A stretch of 11,584 bases of DNA, from NCBI GenBank assembly GCA_017452215.1, contig JAFTMU010000026.1, positions 1-11,584 on the forward strand, read 5' to 3'. Below the pieces are notes generated by a model. It was not told the DNA's origin, searched no databases, and was given only the letters and a program-made list of their open reading frames with translations. Position numbers and translations under genes: made by a program. This DNA is from Clostridia bacterium. GTDB taxonomy: Bacteria; Bacillota; Clostridia; Oscillospirales; CAG-272. This document shows, piece by piece, positions 1-7,775 of this stretch; the first letter of the stretch is position 1; each line of letters opens with the position of its first letter.

Positions 1-3000
1 GTACCACGACGGTGGGTGATCATGATAAACTGCGTTCCATGGGAGTAGCGTTTGATGTACTGCGCCAGACGCTCTACGTTGACCTCATCCAGCGCCGCCT
101 CGATCTCGTCCAAAATACAGAACGGTGTGGGGTTGACCTGAATGATAGCGAAGAACAGCGCAACGCCGATGAATGCTTGCTCACCACCCGAAAGCTGCAT
201 CAAGCTCTTGATGATCTTGCCGGGAGGCGCCGCCTTGATCTCAATTCCACTCTCCAAAACGTTTTCGGGATCAGAGAGAGACAGCTCTGCAGATCCGCCG
301 CCGAACAGTTCGGAAAATACCTTTCCGAAATTCTCGTTGATCTTGTTGAAGGAATCGACAAACGCCGCTTTCATCTCCACTTCCAGCTGAGCGATGATGC
401 CGTTGAGCTCTTTTCTTGCCTTTTCCAGATCGGTGATCTGCTCGTTCATGTAATCGTAACGCTTCTTGACCTCCTCGTACTTGTTGACGGCGTCAAGATC
501 CACGTGTCCGATCACACGCAGCTTGTTGCGGCACTCGGTTTGCAACGCAAGCATCTCGGAGCGATTCTCCCGTGTTACGGGAGGATAGCCAAGCGCCAGC
601 GCATCGGTGCGGTTCAACTCGTAATCGTCCCAAAGCTTGGTAGCAAGCTTATCCTGCGTATCACGCAAATTGGCAAGCTTGGACTCGCATTTGGTATATT
701 CACGGAAGATGAGCTCCTTTTGATTCATGCGGTCACGGAGCTTTGCGTTGAGCTCGTTGAGCTTGCGCTCAAACTCAAAGTTATCCTTTTCGGCTACGTT
801 CCGCTTCTCGTTCAAAATCTCCAGCTGCTTGGTTGCGGCAAGATGTGCCGCACGGTTGGCTTCCATTGCCTCGGTGGTGATGCGGATCTGCTCGGCTTGG
901 GTGTTGATCCTGCCGGAGAGCGTCATCATCTCACGGTTGAGGGCTTCGATCCGCTCCTCGGAGCTTGCTTTGAGCATTTGTGCCGTTTCGATATCTTTTT
1001 GCGTTTCGCTGATCTGGATATAAAGCTCGGTCAAGCCCTTGGCGATCTCATCCAAGCGAAGGATCGTTTCCCCACGCTCGGCATCCTTTTCGGTGCGGTA
1101 ATCGGTCAATTCCACGATGCGGCGACGCAGGGTCTTCTCCTCGATGCGAAGCGCCCCGATGTCCTCCTCGTATTTGACCTTTGCATTTTCATACTCCTGC
1201 ATATCCGCTTTGAGCTTATTGAGCAGGGTGTTGTTTGCATCCAGCTTTGCACGAAGCTGATCCAATTGTCCGTTTTCGGTATTGCGGAGCACGAGGATCA
1301 GTTCCCGACGATCCTCTGCGGCATACTTGTCGTCCTCTGCCGTCTGTACCGAGTGTTGCAGCTCCTCCACTTCCTTTTGCAGAGACGCAACCAGATCGTT
1401 TTTCTCCTTCAATTCCCCTTCCAGGCGTTTGATCTCACCTGTACGGGACAAAATGCCGCTACCTGTGCGAATGGAACCGCCGGTAAAGGAACCGCCCGAA
1501 TTGATCTGCTGTCCGTCCAAAGTGACTACACGAATGCGATAGTGCAGTGCCTTTGCCATGATCGTTGCGTGATCGATGTTATCAAAAACAACGGTTCTTC
1601 CAAGCAAGGAGGAAAGCACGTCCTTGAATTTTGCATCGGCGGTGATGAGAGAATCTGCAATGCCGACGTATCCCTCAAAGCCCTGCGCATCGGTCAGCTC
1701 CTTGGTGGGAGCAGAAGCACGCATAGAGGTCAAGGGGAAGAAGGTCGCTCTGCCCGCTTCGCCTCGCTTCAAGGCATACATAGCCGCCTTTGCGGTAGCC
1801 TCATCCTCAACGACGATGTTTTGTAAATTTGCTCCAAGGGCAATTTCAATAGCGGTCAAAAACTTATCCTCCACCGAAATCACCTTGGAAAGAGGACCAT
1901 AGATCCTGCCCGTAGGCGCTCCGTGGGCATCGGTGATTCTTCCCTCGCCGTATTGCTTCATTACGTAGCGAACGGCATTGGAATATCCCTCAAAATGCTC
2001 CTCCATGGATTTGAAGGTGGAGATCCGTTGCGCAATGGAATCACGGCGCAGGGATTCGTTGTTCAGTCTTGCGGTAGCAGATTTGAGAGAAGCATTCTTT
2101 TCCTCCAGGAGGGCTTCGCTCTTGGCAATCTCTCCATCAATGCCTGCGATTTCAGCGTCGTAGGACGCTACGGTGCGCTCCTTGGATTTACACTGGGATT
2201 CCAAATCGGCGGAGATCCTGCTATATTCACTCAACTCGTTAAGTGCCGAGCTGTTTTTATCGGTATCGGTATTCTTTGCGTTTTCCAAAACGGAAATGCG
2301 GACCTTGATGTCCACGGCATCGTTTTCCAAGGAACGAATATCGTTCAACGCCGTAGCAACCGCCGATTCCAATTCAGCGGAACGGGCGGAAAGCCGGTTT
2401 TGCTCCTCGGCAAGTCCCTCTCTTTTTTGAACAAGATCGCTCTCGGCGTTTTGCAATTCTCCGATTCTTGCGGCATGCTTGGAGGCTGTCTCCATCTCTG
2501 CCTGCATTGCCTTTTCGGTACCACCCACAGAGCCCTGCGTGGCTGCAATGAGCTCCTTGGCGTGAGCGACAGTGTTTTCTGCCACACGGTACTCGCTTTC
2601 CAGCATATGACAATGCTCGGTCTCCTCACGGATCTGTGTCAGAAGCTCCTCGGATTCCTTTTTGCTTCCCTGGGACGCCTCAAACAGCTTTGCGTTTTGC
2701 GTTTCCAGGGATTGAATGCCGTCCTCCGCCATTTGCAGATCATACGTAGAATGGCGCATTGCCTCCTCGGCTGCGCTCAGCTCCTCACGAAGCTTCTCGG
2801 TATCGTAAAGCCAAAGGCTGACGTCGGCTCTCTTTTTGTTTTCCATCAGCTCAATAGCACGCTTTGCCTTTTCCGCCTCCTTTTGCAAAGGACCTACCTG
2901 GGCGGATACCTCGGCAAAAATATCGTTGGCACGAGTCATGTTGTCCTCGGTGTTTTGCAGCTTGCGCTCCGCCTCGTTCTTTTTGTAGCGGTATTTTGCG

Positions 3001-3545
3001 ATACCGGAGGCGTCCTCAAACACACTGCGGCGCTCCTCACTCTTACGGGAGACCATTTCGGCAATACGGCCCTGACCGATAATGGAATAACCGTCACGGC
3101 CGATACCGGTGTTCATAAACAACTCGTAAATATCCTTGAGACGAACGCCCTTGCGGTTGATGAAATATTCACTGTCCCCCGAACGGTAATAGCGGCGGGT
3201 GACCGTAACCTCATCATATGGGCAGTCCAGCCTGGAAAATTCCCCTCTGTTATCAAAGGTGACCGAGACCTCGGCGTATCCCATGGGGCGGCGGCTGTCT
3301 GCACCGCCGAAAATAACGTCCTCCATCTTGCTTCCACGCAAGCTCTTGGAGGAGATCTCTCCCAATACCCAGCGCATCGCATCGGCGATATTGGATTTTC
3401 CCGAACCGTTGGGTCCGACGATAACGGTAACGCCGTGCGCCTCGTTATCGTTCAACAGCGAGACCTCGGTGTCGTTTTCGAACACCAATTTGGTTTTGTC
3501 CGGGAAGGATTTGAATCCTTGCATTTCCAAAGATTTTAAGTACAA
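1..3545 (-). CDS. smc: Chromosome segregation/condensation ATPase SMC (3' end cut by window edge)
   Basis: SMC forms a ring-like ATPase dimer that, with ScpA and ScpB, compacts and separates replicated chromosomes in the cytoplasm. Translating the minus strand gives 1181 codons without a stop. The N-terminal head reads YLKSLEMQGFKSFPDKT, with Walker A GPNGSGKSN at about residues 44-52 and a conserved segment KSEERRSVFEDASGIAKYR after it. A first coiled coil runs to about 515, the hinge (GRIYGPLSKVISVE at 546-559, GGSFTGGS near 684-691) follows, then a second coiled coil. The C-terminal head has signature LSGGEQA at about 1118-1124, Walker B CILDEIEAALDE and ends in ITHRRG, so only roughly 20-40 residues are missing. 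The TTG start is chosen because an AGGAGG site lies 8 bases upstream and the family N-terminus begins M-[YF]-L-K; the first internal ATG is codon 8. About 12 extra residues sit between F22 and GVTVIVG compared with typical SMC as I recall it. It follows the radical SAM gene after 34 bases. ftsY, often next in Bacillota, would lie outside the window. Confidence 0.96.
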   Translation of the reverse strand, partial: MYLKSLEMQGFKSFPDKTKLVFENDTEVSLLNDNEAHGVTVIVGPNGSGKSNIADAMRWVLGEISSKSLRGSKMEDVIFGGADSRRPMGYAEVSVTFDNRGEFSRLDCPYDEVTVTRRYYRSGDSEYFINRKGVRLKDIYELFMNTGIGRDGYSIIGQGRIAEMVSRKSEERRSVFEDASGIAKYRYKKNEAERKLQNTEDNMTRANDIFAEVSAQVGPLQKEAEKAKRAIELMENKKRADVSLWLYDTEKLREELSAAEEAMRHSTYDLQMAEDGIQSLETQNAKLFEASQGSKKESEELLTQIREETEHCHMLESEYRVAENTVAHAKELIAATQGSVGGTEKAMQAEMETASKHAARIGELQNAESDLVQKREGLAEEQNRLSARSAELESAVATALNDIRSLENDAVDIKVRISVLENAKNTDTDKNSSALNELSEYSRISADLESQCKSKERTVASYDAEIAGIDGEIAKSEALLEEKNASLKSATARLNNESLRRDSIAQRISTFKSMEEHFEGYSNAVRYVMKQYGEGRITDAHGAPTGRIYGPLSKVISVEDKFLTAIEIALGANLQNIVVEDEATAKAAMYALKRGEAGRATFFPLTSMRASAPTKELTDAQGFEGYVGIADSLITADAKFKDVLSSLLGRTVVFDNIDHATIMAKALHYRIRVVTLDGQQINSGGSFTGGSIRTGSGILSRTGEIKRLEGELKEKNDLVASLQKEVEELQHSVQTAEDDKYAAEDRRELILVLRNTENGQLDQLRAKLDANNTLLNKLKADMQEYENAKVKYEEDIGALRIEEKTLRRRIVELTDYRTEKDAERGETILRLDEIAKGLTELYIQISETQKDIETAQMLKASSEERIEALNREMMTLSGRINTQAEQIRITTEAMEANRAAHLAATKQLEILNEKRNVAEKDNFEFERKLNELNAKLRDRMNQKELIFREYTKCESKLANLRDTQDKLATKLWDDYELNRTDALALGYPPVTRENRSEMLALQTECRNKLRVIGHVDLDAVNKYEEVKKRYDYMNEQITDLEKARKELNGIIAQLEVEMKAAFVDSFNKINENFGKVFSELFGGGSAELSLSDPENVLESGIEIKAAPPGKIIKSLMQLSGGEQAFIGVALFFAIIQVNPTPFCILDEIEAALDEVNVERLAQYIKRYSHGTQFIMITHRRG

Positions 3546-3553
3546 AGTAAGTT

Positions 3554-3559
3554 CCTCCT
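3554..3559 (-). promoter_or_regulatory. Ribosome binding site of smc that supports a TTG start
   Basis: On the minus strand a perfect AGGAGG stands 8 bases before TTG at 3543-3545. It decides the start: the next in-frame ATG is 7 codons downstream and would remove the conserved N-terminal beta strand of the SMC head. Confidence 0.85.
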
Positions 3560-3579
3560 GTGTGGGTAAGATTGGGACT

Positions 3580-4581
3580 CTACGCTTTGATTACACTGAT
3601 TGATGCATTGCTTTCGGGCAAGATGCGAGCCACGGTGACGCCGCAGCTTTCCCGCAGGCGGTCGATATTCTTACGGTTATGACCGACAAATTGCGAGATC
3701 CTGTTTGCGGGGAGCTTTAAAATGACCTTTTCTCCAAGAAGAGATTGGGCTTTGATGCACTTCACCATTTCACGATAACGGCACTCGCTCAAAACAAGCT
3801 CTCCCAGCGCCGGATGATTGGGACCTGCATACACGGCATCGTCGGAAACCAACGCCTCGGTGGCGCAAAGCCCCAAACGAATACACGGAACGCCCCGATC
3901 CTCAAAGATCTCCAAAACGTCGGCGGATCTTTCAACCGCTTCCTGTAAGGTCAGGGGGGTATATTCTCCGCTCTCTGCCATTTGGCAAAGAGGCGTTTGG
4001 TAAAACACAACAGTGGGATAAATGCGCACCGCCGTGGCACCCAAGTCACAAATGGCTTTTGTCGTCATGATCTCACTCTCCCTTGTGGACTTTGGGAGTC
4101 CGATCATAATTTGCCCCGTCAGGGAAAAGCCAGCATCAACGATCATACGACAAGCTCGTTGGGCATCCTTTGCCGTGTGTCCCCTTTTGGAGGCGGTAAG
4201 CACACGGTCGTCCATGCTTTGCAATCCAAGCTCGATATTCCGTACCGAAAAATCCGATAAAATACGCAATATATCCCCATCAATATAATCAGGACGGGTA
4301 GAAAGACGGATCGACGTAACAGCGCCACCATCGACGTAGGTCTGCGCCACGCCCAAAAGACGCAGCATCAAGGCTCGGTCGATCCCCGTAAAGGAGCCTC
4401 CGAAAAATGCGATTTCGGTATTCCCCCTCTCGGGAATGGTGGAAAGCGCTGTCTCGATCTGTTTTTCTACGTCTGCTTCAAAAAAGCGGTCGCAGCCGGA
4501 AATCGAGCGCTGATTGCAAAACACACACTGATGGGGGCAGCCCAAGTGCGGAATAAAAATGGGAATATTGTAATGCTTCAT
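3580..4581 (-). CDS. Elp3-like radical SAM protein without acetyltransferase domain
   Basis: This 333-residue protein is a radical SAM enzyme; the substrate is unknown to me. The [4Fe-4S]-binding cysteines are C15, C19 and C22 in the motif CPHQCVFC (CX3CX2C). The glycine-rich SAM motif is FFGGSFTGI at about 59-67, followed by STRPDYI (94-100), ELGLQSMDD (117-125) and GLPKSTRE (161-168), all typical of the Elp3/coproporphyrinogen-oxidase branch. About 100 C-terminal residues follow the barrel, including GPNHPALGELVLS, a pattern I associate with the radical SAM C-terminal extension found in clostridial relatives; no GNAT acetyltransferase domain is present, so it is not a full Elp3. Its ATG overlaps the rnc stop in ATGA, and no good ribosome site precedes it, which implies translational coupling. 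The position between rnc and smc is one I recall from many Clostridia. The link to RNA modification is inference only. Confidence 0.9.
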   Translation of the reverse strand: MKHYNIPIFIPHLGCPHQCVFCNQRSISGCDRFFEADVEKQIETALSTIPERGNTEIAFFGGSFTGIDRALMLRLLGVAQTYVDGGAVTSIRLSTRPDYIDGDILRILSDFSVRNIELGLQSMDDRVLTASKRGHTAKDAQRACRMIVDAGFSLTGQIMIGLPKSTRESEIMTTKAICDLGATAVRIYPTVVFYQTPLCQMAESGEYTPLTLQEAVERSADVLEIFEDRGVPCIRLGLCATEALVSDDAVYAGPNHPALGELVLSECRYREMVKCIKAQSLLGEKVILKLPANRISQFVGHNRKNIDRLRESCGVTVARILPESNASISVIKA

Positions 4582-5300
4582 GCCTGTCCGAACAATTCCA
4601 GGGCAGCCCTTGCCGCCGCCTGCTCGGCATATTTTTTCGAGTGTCCCGTACCGTGTCCGATGGGATTTGCTCCAAGGTAAAGCTCTACGGTAAAGGTCTT
4701 GTTATGATCGGGTCCGCTCTCGCCCACCAAACGATACTCCAAGGTATCCTTTTGCTCCTTGTCCTGCTGGATAAATTCCTGCAAGCGAGACTTGCTGTCA
4801 ATGTGGGAAGCGCCCGTTTCGGGAAGCTTTGCCACTGCCTCCTTGATGAAAGGCAGCAAAAACTCCGAGACTGCCTTCATGCCCTCCGTGTCCTTGGAAT
4901 CCAAGTAAATGGCAGCCAACAGAGCTTCAAAGGCATCGGCTAAGATGGCAGGCTTTTTGGCGCCTCCGCTCTGTGCTTCCCCCTTGCCAAGCAGGAGAAA
5001 ATCCCCAAGACCGATCTTTTCGGAATAAGCGCACAGTGCCTCCTCACAAACGGTCGCCGCACGCATTCTCGTCAGCACTCCCTCTGGGAGCTCCGCAAAC
5101 TGCCCGTACAACCACTCGCTGGTGATCAAAGAAAGTACAGAATCGCCCAAAAACTCCAGTCGCTCATTGCAAAGCAGATGGTGATTGCGTGCACCCGTCT
5201 CGTTGGAATAGGAGGAATGCGTGATCGCACGCTCCAAATATTGCACCCGACGAAAGGTATAGCCCAAGCGGCTTTGCAATTCCTGTAACCGTAATGCCAT
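4578..5300 (-). CDS. rnc: Ribonuclease III
   Basis: RNase III cuts double-stranded RNA, maturing 16S/23S rRNA precursors and processing some mRNAs. With the ATG chosen here it has 240 residues, a normal length. The signature ERLEFLGDSVL lies at about 46-56 and holds metal-binding acidic residues; the second acidic pair is D122 and E125 in ADAFEALLAAIYLDS. A double-stranded RNA-binding domain covers about 166-240 (SRLQEFIQQ, then GHGTGHSKKYAEQAAARAAL). The start at 5300 is preferred because GAGGTG lies 4 bases upstream; a longer in-frame reading begins with TTG at 5310-5312, but that codon overlaps the ribosome site. The gene follows plsX by 29 bases and its stop overlaps the next start by 4 bases. 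Confidence 0.96.
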   Translation of the reverse strand: MALRLQELQSRLGYTFRRVQYLERAITHSSYSNETGARNHHLLCNERLEFLGDSVLSLITSEWLYGQFAELPEGVLTRMRAATVCEEALCAYSEKIGLGDFLLLGKGEAQSGGAKKPAILADAFEALLAAIYLDSKDTEGMKAVSEFLLPFIKEAVAKLPETGASHIDSKSRLQEFIQQDKEQKDTLEYRLVGESGPDHNKTFTVELYLGANPIGHGTGHSKKYAEQAAARAALELFGQA

Positions 5301-5304
5301 ATTA

Positions 5305-5310
5305 CACCTC
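5305..5310 (-). promoter_or_regulatory. Ribosome binding site of rnc
   Basis: GAGGTG on the minus strand ends 4 bases before ATG 5298-5300 (GAGG core 6 bases away). It favours that ATG over the in-frame TTG at 5310-5312, which would share a base with this site. Confidence 0.65.
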
Positions 5311-5329
5311 AAAACTGTATTCTGGCAGA

Positions 5330-6373
5330 TTACTGCTCTGCCGTATGTTGTTTATGCGCTTCCTGCTCCGCCTTTTTGCGTGCCGCATAATTTTGCGCCG
5401 AAACGGCGATATCGTAAATAGCCCCGGAATCGGCATAGCTGATCGCCTGTCGGATGGCATTTTTAAACGCCTTGGCATCGGAGGAGCCATGCGCCTTGAC
5501 CACGGGCTTGGAGATTCCCAGAATGGGAGAGCCCCCGTGCTCGGAGGGGTCAAATTGCTTTTTCATGCCTGCAAGCTGCCCCTTCATGGAGAGAGCGGCA
5601 AGCTTGGTTACGGGAGTGCTGTAAAAGACCTCCTTGAGCTTGCCAAGCAACAGCTTGCCGACGCCCTCGACGCTTTTGAGGAGAATATTCCCCGTAAAGC
5701 CATCGGCAACGATCACGTCACAACTGTTAAAGGGCAAAATATTTCCTTCGATATTTCCGACAAAATTGATCTCGGGATTGTTTTTCAGGCGTTGATAAGC
5801 CGCTCTTTGCAATTCCGTTCCCTTTTGCTCCTCGGCGCCGTTATTCAACAGTCCCACACGGGGATGCTCCAATTCATACATCTTGGACATATACGCCGAG
5901 CCGATCACGGCAAACTGCTCCAGATTCTCGTCGCTGACGGTCACGTTTGCGCCCGTGTCCAAAAGCAATACAGGGTTCTGCAAGGGAATGATGGTACCGA
6001 TCCCCGCACGGTGCAATCCCTTGACCTTTCGAACGATCAAGGTCGCTCCCGTAAACAAAGCCCCCGTGTTTCCTGTGCTGACGAACGCATCTCCATGTCC
6101 CTCGGCAAGCATTTTGAGTCCTACCGACATAGAGGAATCCTGCTTTCCACGTACCACGCACAAAGGATCGTCCTCCATGGTGATGACGGTATCGGTGTGA
6201 ACGATATCCATGCGCCGAATGTCAAAATCGTTTTCGGCAGCAATGCGCTCAATGTCGTTCCGATTACCAACAAGGATAAAGGAAGCGTTGAACTCCTTTG
6301 CCGCTTGAATGACGCCCTTTACGGTTTCCTCGGGGGCTTTATCGCCACCCATTACATCAACAATAATTCTCAT
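5330..6373 (-). CDS. plsX: Phosphate acyltransferase PlsX
   Basis: PlsX makes acyl-phosphate from acyl-ACP and phosphate, feeding PlsY in phosphatidic acid synthesis; it is a peripheral membrane enzyme. The 347-residue length fits the family. The N-terminus RIIVDVMGGDKAPE is diagnostic, followed by STGNTGA (99-105), DTGAN (139-143), LLNNGAEEQKG (175-185), VADGFTGN (222-229), FDPSEHGGSPILG (274-286) and HGSSD (295-299). A short charged tail, lysine- and glutamate-rich, ends the protein and looks dispensable. The start ATG is preceded by AAGGATGAGG. In many Bacillota fabD, fabG and acpP stand between plsX and rnc, but here rnc follows directly after 29 bases, and no fapR or rpmF lies upstream. 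A 16-codon ORF overlaps the start codon (separate entry). Confidence 0.96.
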   Translation of the reverse strand: MRIIVDVMGGDKAPEETVKGVIQAAKEFNASFILVGNRNDIERIAAENDFDIRRMDIVHTDTVITMEDDPLCVVRGKQDSSMSVGLKMLAEGHGDAFVSTGNTGALFTGATLIVRKVKGLHRAGIGTIIPLQNPVLLLDTGANVTVSDENLEQFAVIGSAYMSKMYELEHPRVGLLNNGAEEQKGTELQRAAYQRLKNNPEINFVGNIEGNILPFNSCDVIVADGFTGNILLKSVEGVGKLLLGKLKEVFYSTPVTKLAALSMKGQLAGMKKQFDPSEHGGSPILGISKPVVKAHGSSDAKAFKNAIRQAISYADSGAIYDIAVSAQNYAARKKAEQEAHKQHTAEQ

Positions 6374-6420
6374 AAAACCTCATCCTTATTCCTCGCAAGC
6401 CTCTCAAACCATGCAAGCAT
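6370..6420 (-). other. Possible 16-codon leader ORF overlapping the plsX start
   Basis: In the 62-base gap between trmFO and plsX the minus strand holds an ATG-started frame reading MLAWFERLARNKDEVL, ending in TGA that overlaps the plsX ATG as ATGA. It begins 15 bases after the trmFO stop. Its own ribosome site is poor (only GAAGA further upstream), so it could be used only by reinitiation, and it may equally be chance. The plsX ribosome site lies within it. No rho-independent hairpin or promoter is evident in this gap. Confidence 0.2.
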
Positions 6421-6435
6421 TCAGATTTGATATCT

Positions 6436-7764
6436 TCAATTCAGTGTTTTTATCAGCTCATCCACCACAGAAAGTGAACGTGCGGCGAGCTGCTCATTTT
6501 TGGCTGCCTTTCCGCCCTTGACACGGTATCCAAGGGACTTTACGATGCCAAAGTTGGCGTTCATCGGAACAAAATCTCCAATTCCGCCTTTACTGACATA
6601 TGCCGCCATTGCGCCGAGCACCGTTTCCTCGGGACAGATAAACTCTTCTCTTTGCAGGGCACGGTGAGCGGCGTTGATGCCTGCCAAAAGACCGCTTCCC
6701 GCAGATTCAACGTATCCCTCCACACCCGTCATCTGTCCCGCAAAAAACACGTCGGGACGCTTTACCATAGCGTAGGTGTTGGAAAGGATCCCCGGGGAGT
6801 TGAGGTAGGTATTGCGGTGCATGATGCCGTAACGCAAAAATTCTGCGTTTTCAAGGCCGGGGATCATGCGGAACACCCTTCTCTGCTCCGGGAAGGTCAG
6901 GTGCGTTTGAAAGCCTACGAGATTATACATAGTTCCCTCGGCATTTTCCTTCCGAAGCTGTACCACGGCAAATGCCTCCTTGCCCACACGTGGATCGATC
7001 AGACCCACGGGCTTGAGAGGTCCGTAGCAGAGGGTATCATATCCTCTTTTTGCCATGACCTCCACAGGCATACAGCCCTCAAACACCTTCAATTTTTTCT
7101 GACTTTCCTTATCAAACGCCTTGAGCTCTGCCTCCTCGGCGCCGATCAATGCTTGGTAGAAGACATCATACTGCTCCCGAGTCATGGGGCAGTTGATATA
7201 GTCGGCGTCACCCTTATCGTATCGGGAGGCAAAGAAAGCGATATCCATGTTGATGCTGGACGCATCCACAATGGGTGCTGCCGCATCGAAAAAGTGCAAG
7301 CTTCCGCAGCCCAGCTCCCCACTGATATACTCCGCCATGGCGTCGGAGGTCAAGGGACCCGTTGCAATGACAGTCACGGTGTCCTCCTCCAAGGAGCTGA
7401 CCTCTCCCTGCACCACCTCAATATTGGGATGGGAACGAATGCGGTCGGTAATATATTGCGAAAAAAGAACCCGATCCACTGCCAGGGCAGAGCCCGCAGG
7501 GACTCTGGTGGCATCCGCCGCCTGCATAATGAGGGAGCCGAACCGACGCATCTCCTCCTTGAGAAGCCCTACGGCGTTGGAGAGCGCATCGGACCGTAAG
7601 GAATTGGAGCAAACCAGCTCCGCAAAGCCCTCTGAATGGTGGGCAGGGGTATATTTTTGCGGCTTCATTTCAAAGAGCTTGACCTTAACGCCACGCTCTG
7701 CCGCCTGCCACGCCGCTTCACAGCCTGCAAGACCTGCTCCATATACGTTGATCTGTTGTTTCAC
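6436..7764 (-). CDS. trmFO: Methylenetetrahydrofolate-tRNA-(uracil-54-C5)-methyltransferase TrmFO
   Basis: TrmFO uses methylenetetrahydrofolate and FADH2 to methylate U54 in the T-loop of tRNAs, the Gram-positive alternative to SAM-dependent TrmA. The 442 residues match the family length. The FAD-binding motif is [14 protein letters not shown] at about 7-20, the diagnostic [18 protein letters not shown] at 42-59 contains C52, and [17 protein letters not shown] contains C231; these match the two functional cysteines (C53, C226) described for the Bacillus enzyme. [19 protein letters not shown] (341-359) closes the FAD site. The start is GTG, with GAGG 5 bases upstream. The gene begins 11 bases after the topA stop, the same topA-trmFO order seen in Bacillus. 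The usual downstream codV/xerC-hslVU-codY genes are not here; plsX follows instead. Confidence 0.97.
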   Translation of the reverse strand: MKQQINVYGAGLAGCEAAWQAAERGVKVKLFEMKPQKYTPAHHSEGFAELVCSNSLRSDALSNAVGLLKEEMRRFGSLIMQAADATRVPAGSALAVDRVLFSQYITDRIRSHPNIEVVQGEVSSLEEDTVTVIATGPLTSDAMAEYISGELGCGSLHFFDAAAPIVDASSINMDIAFFASRYDKGDADYINCPMTREQYDVFYQALIGAEEAELKAFDKESQKKLKVFEGCMPVEVMAKRGYDTLCYGPLKPVGLIDPRVGKEAFAVVQLRKENAEGTMYNLVGFQTHLTFPEQRRVFRMIPGLENAEFLRYGIMHRNTYLNSPGILSNTYAMVKRPDVFFAGQMTGVEGYVESAGSGLLAGINAAHRALQREEFICPEETVLGAMAAYVSKGGIGDFVPMNANFGIVKSLGYRVKGGKAAKNEQLAARSLSVVDELIKTLN

Positions 7765-7775
7765 GTTTGCCTCGC

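Noticed and set aside
12..3539. Two long plus-strand frames of 604 and 538 codons opposite smc
   Set aside because: They lie antisense to the clearly recognisable SMC reading frame, match no family I know, have a cysteine/leucine-rich composition typical of reverse reading of coiled-coil codons, and lack ribosome sites.
5301..5312. TTG at 5310-5312 as the rnc start
   Set aside because: It overlaps the GAGGTG ribosome site and adds only four residues; the ATG at 5298-5300 is better placed.
6374..6435. Riboswitch or fatty-acid operator (FapR-like) before plsX
   Set aside because: The gap is too short for a known riboswitch, and I see no palindrome resembling a FapR site, only a short direct repeat of GCTTGC.
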